Origin: an uncultured Terrimonas sp.
Lineage (GTDB): Bacteria; Bacteroidota; Bacteroidia; Chitinophagales; Chitinophagaceae
Length of the DNA stretch: 7,967 nt
Reading direction: 5' to 3'
Assembly (NCBI GenBank): GCA_946886925.1
Contig: CAMPJQ010000109.1
Coordinates: 1-7,967, forward strand
The notes under the pieces were generated by a model. It had not been told where the DNA came from and did no database searches. It saw only the letters and a program-made list of their open reading frames with translations. Position 1 is the stretch's first letter. Each line of letters begins with the position of its first letter. The position numbers and the translations under genes are program-made. Shown here piece by piece: positions 6,342-7,967 of this stretch.

Positions 6342-6381
6342 CACCATAAAAGACAGATTTTATTTGCCCGACTTGTGCTGT

Positions 6382-7967
6382 TTATTTTACCGATAGTGCC
6401 TTCTCAATAATAAAATTTAGATTGGTGCGATGCGCCCGGGTTTGCTCATTGGCTGATACTGCTGCGCCAAGCATTGATTTTATTTTTTTAAGTGAAGACA
6501 ACGCCGCCGCTTTTGAAGCATTATCATATGCGTTCGGCATCGGACTGCCGGCAATTGCCGCCAATGCCTTTACATATTCTGTTTGCAGGTTTATCCTGTA
6601 GAGATTAACATTGGTTTTCAGATCTTCGGCAAAGAAGTATCTATTCAGATCAGATGTAAGATTGGCTGTACTGTAGGAGTTACCATACAAACCGCTGTTG
6701 TTGATACGCTGCAAAGTAACCGGATGCAGTAATTGTGCCAACACGGACAGCTGAAGGCTCTGAACGGTTGACTGGGGTTTATAATCTTCTGTAGAACCAA
6801 AAAAATTAAAACCCCTGCGTTGCAATTGCAGGTAAGGATACAGCGATGCATCCGCATTGAAAACATCGGGAGAAAAAATATATTTATTCAATAATGCAAG
6901 TGCTTTCTTCTGTGTTTCCACCGAAACTGGTGTAAAAGGTTTGCTGGTGGTTTTTTGTTCAGGGAAACTCCTGTCTACATATACACCACCTATATAACGG
7001 CTAACCGCATTCGCCATCTGTGCCCGCTGGCTTTGCAGCATCAGGTAGCGCTGGCGCAATTGATGGTAGCTTTGACCTGGCTTGCTGTATCTTTCTTTTA
7101 ATTTGGGCAATAATGTATTAACGAGTTTAAAGCGATCTTCTGCATAGGCAATCATGTCGTTGCTCATATCGTTGATCATTACCCTGGGGTCTATTCCTCC
7201 ACCCGGCGAACGCATATCATCGGCATCATTGCCAAAAGCAAGCTGCGCATCGGTACTGCGGATGAGTATTTCATTGAGCGCTGATTGTTCTTCAGCAGCA
7301 GCAAAAGGAGTATAGCCATATTCAATGGCCCATATATCATAAGGACCTGCTTTGGTTGTATAATAATTTCCCTGCTTATTGCGGTCGCGGCTTACATTAA
7401 TGGCGGGATAATCCATTACAGAACCGATCATCCCAATTTTATCTGTAATGGTTTTATCATTGATTTGCGCCGGGCTGAGCATCTGGCTGGCTTTCATATT
7501 GTGATTCAGTCCCAGCGTGTGCCCCATTTCATGCATGATGAGGTAAATAAGAAATTCCCGGTGCATCTCTTTCACGGCCTCTGGTTTATGATCCAGCGCT
7601 TCCAGTACAGTAAGCCCGGCAATATATTGTGATTGTAATTCACGGGCAATATCACAAAACTGAAGATGATTTTTATCAAAACTTACATGTGGCTCACTGT
7701 TTGCATCAGCTTCCCAGGGTAGCTGTACCGCAGGCAGTCCTGTTGCACTGCTACCATTAAACAAGTCGTCATAATTAACGGTTCCCGCGCCGCTTCTCCA
7801 CTCAACGGTTATGTCCGCCCCTAAGATCTGACCGGTACGGGGGTTAAAAAAACTCGGTCCTATTGCTCCATAACTTGGATACGGGCTGCTTACCCAGCGA
7901 ATAACATTGTAACGGATATCTGCCGGATCCCAGGTGGCGGTATCGGGCATGATTTTCATAACAATGG
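6382..7967 (-). CDS. Zinc-dependent metalloprotease, DUF4953 (met-zincin) type, 5' end missing
   Basis: The frame is open to the right edge of the window, so this is the C-terminal part of a larger protein. The ATG at 7959-7957 is internal: the family continues N-terminally with DUF5117/DUF5118-type regions, and the preceding codons are open. Counting from that Met, ADIRYNVIRWV (13-23) and FFNPRTGQILGADI (37-50) are the typical lead-in to the catalytic domain. Zinc ligands and base are HEMGHTLGLNH at 143-153 (H143, E144, H147, H153; genome 7501-7533). SVMDYPAIN (180-188) is the Met-turn-like segment, and GPYDIWAIEYGY (205-216) is another conserved block. The remaining 300 residues are the usual helical C-terminal part, ending ALSVK. 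No T9SS sorting domain is visible. The protein is presumably secreted or periplasmic, but the signal peptide is outside the window. It is convergent with all other genes here. Confidence 0.92.
   Translation of the reverse strand, partial: IVMKIMPDTATWDPADIRYNVIRWVSSPYPSYGAIGPSFFNPRTGQILGADITVEWRSGAGTVNYDDLFNGSSATGLPAVQLPWEADANSEPHVSFDKNHLQFCDIARELQSQYIAGLTVLEALDHKPEAVKEMHREFLIYLIMHEMGHTLGLNHNMKASQMLSPAQINDKTITDKIGMIGSVMDYPAINVSRDRNKQGNYYTTKAGPYDIWAIEYGYTPFAAAEEQSALNEILIRSTDAQLAFGNDADDMRSPGGGIDPRVMINDMSNDMIAYAEDRFKLVNTLLPKLKERYSKPGQSYHQLRQRYLMLQSQRAQMANAVSRYIGGVYVDRSFPEQKTTSKPFTPVSVETQKKALALLNKYIFSPDVFNADASLYPYLQLQRRGFNFFGSTEDYKPQSTVQSLQLSVLAQLLHPVTLQRINNSGLYGNSYSTANLTSDLNRYFFAEDLKTNVNLYRINLQTEYVKALAAIAGSPMPNAYDNASKAAALSSLKKIKSMLGAAVSANEQTRAHRTNLNFIIEKALSVK

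Noticed and set aside
7285..7632. A 115-codon plus-strand open frame opposite the metalloprotease
   Set aside because: It lies entirely antisense to the conserved catalytic region of the protease, including the HExxH motif, and its translation has no recognisable domain; it is a coding shadow.
7957..7959. The ATG at 7959 as the true start of the metalloprotease
   Set aside because: The frame stays open to the window edge and the Met lies right before a conserved lead-in to the catalytic domain; a signal peptide and N-terminal domains are expected beyond the edge.
1..7967. A single functional system joining all plus-strand genes
   Set aside because: Gaps of about 95-210 bases, a strong terminator at 5565-5598 and unrelated families argue against it; only the kinase and regulator are clearly linked.

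Overview
The window looks like ordinary chromosomal DNA from a member of the Bacteroidota, most likely a Chitinophagales/Sphingobacteriales-type organism. This is an inference from three things: the protein families present (a DUF420 membrane protein, a HAMP-less histidine kinase with an OmpR-type regulator, a DUF4953 'met-zincin' metalloprotease); the near absence of Shine-Dalgarno sequences before the genes; and short TAnnTTTG boxes of the Bacteroidota -7 promoter type in two gaps. I see no insertion sequence, phage gene, CRISPR array, tRNA or rRNA.

Layout, left to right. (1) 9-605 (+): a five-helix DUF420 membrane protein that carries a canonical EF-hand-like calcium loop between two helices. 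(2) 703-1698 (+): a cytoplasmic metallo-beta-lactamase-fold hydrolase of the NAPE-PLD-like type with a complete metal site. (3) 1820-3112 and 3124-3816 (+): a sensor histidine kinase and an OmpR/PhoB-type response regulator, 11 bases apart, clearly a two-component operon. (4) 3918-4613 (+): a DUF1003 membrane protein with a C-terminal coiled coil. (5) 4751-5530 (+): an exported ThuA-domain protein, followed by a strong hairpin-plus-T terminator at 5565-5598. (6) 5743-6144 (+): a small four-helix DoxX-like membrane protein. (7) 6145-6297 (+): a short open frame that starts right after the DoxX stop and looks like a leftover of the nucleotide-binding N-terminus of a Rossmann-fold enzyme. (8) 6382-7967 (-): the C-terminal part of a zinc metalloprotease whose 5' end lies beyond the right edge.

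The seven plus-strand genes converge on the minus-strand protease, and a second hairpin at 6301-6341 lies between them. Apart from the kinase and regulator, the genes do not form an obvious pathway. Gaps of about 95 to 210 bases, several with hairpins or promoter-like boxes, suggest mostly separate transcription units. I did not find a convincing new multi-gene system. The observations most worth checking are the EF-hand loop in the DUF420 protein, the Rossmann remnant, and the unassigned inverted repeats between genes.
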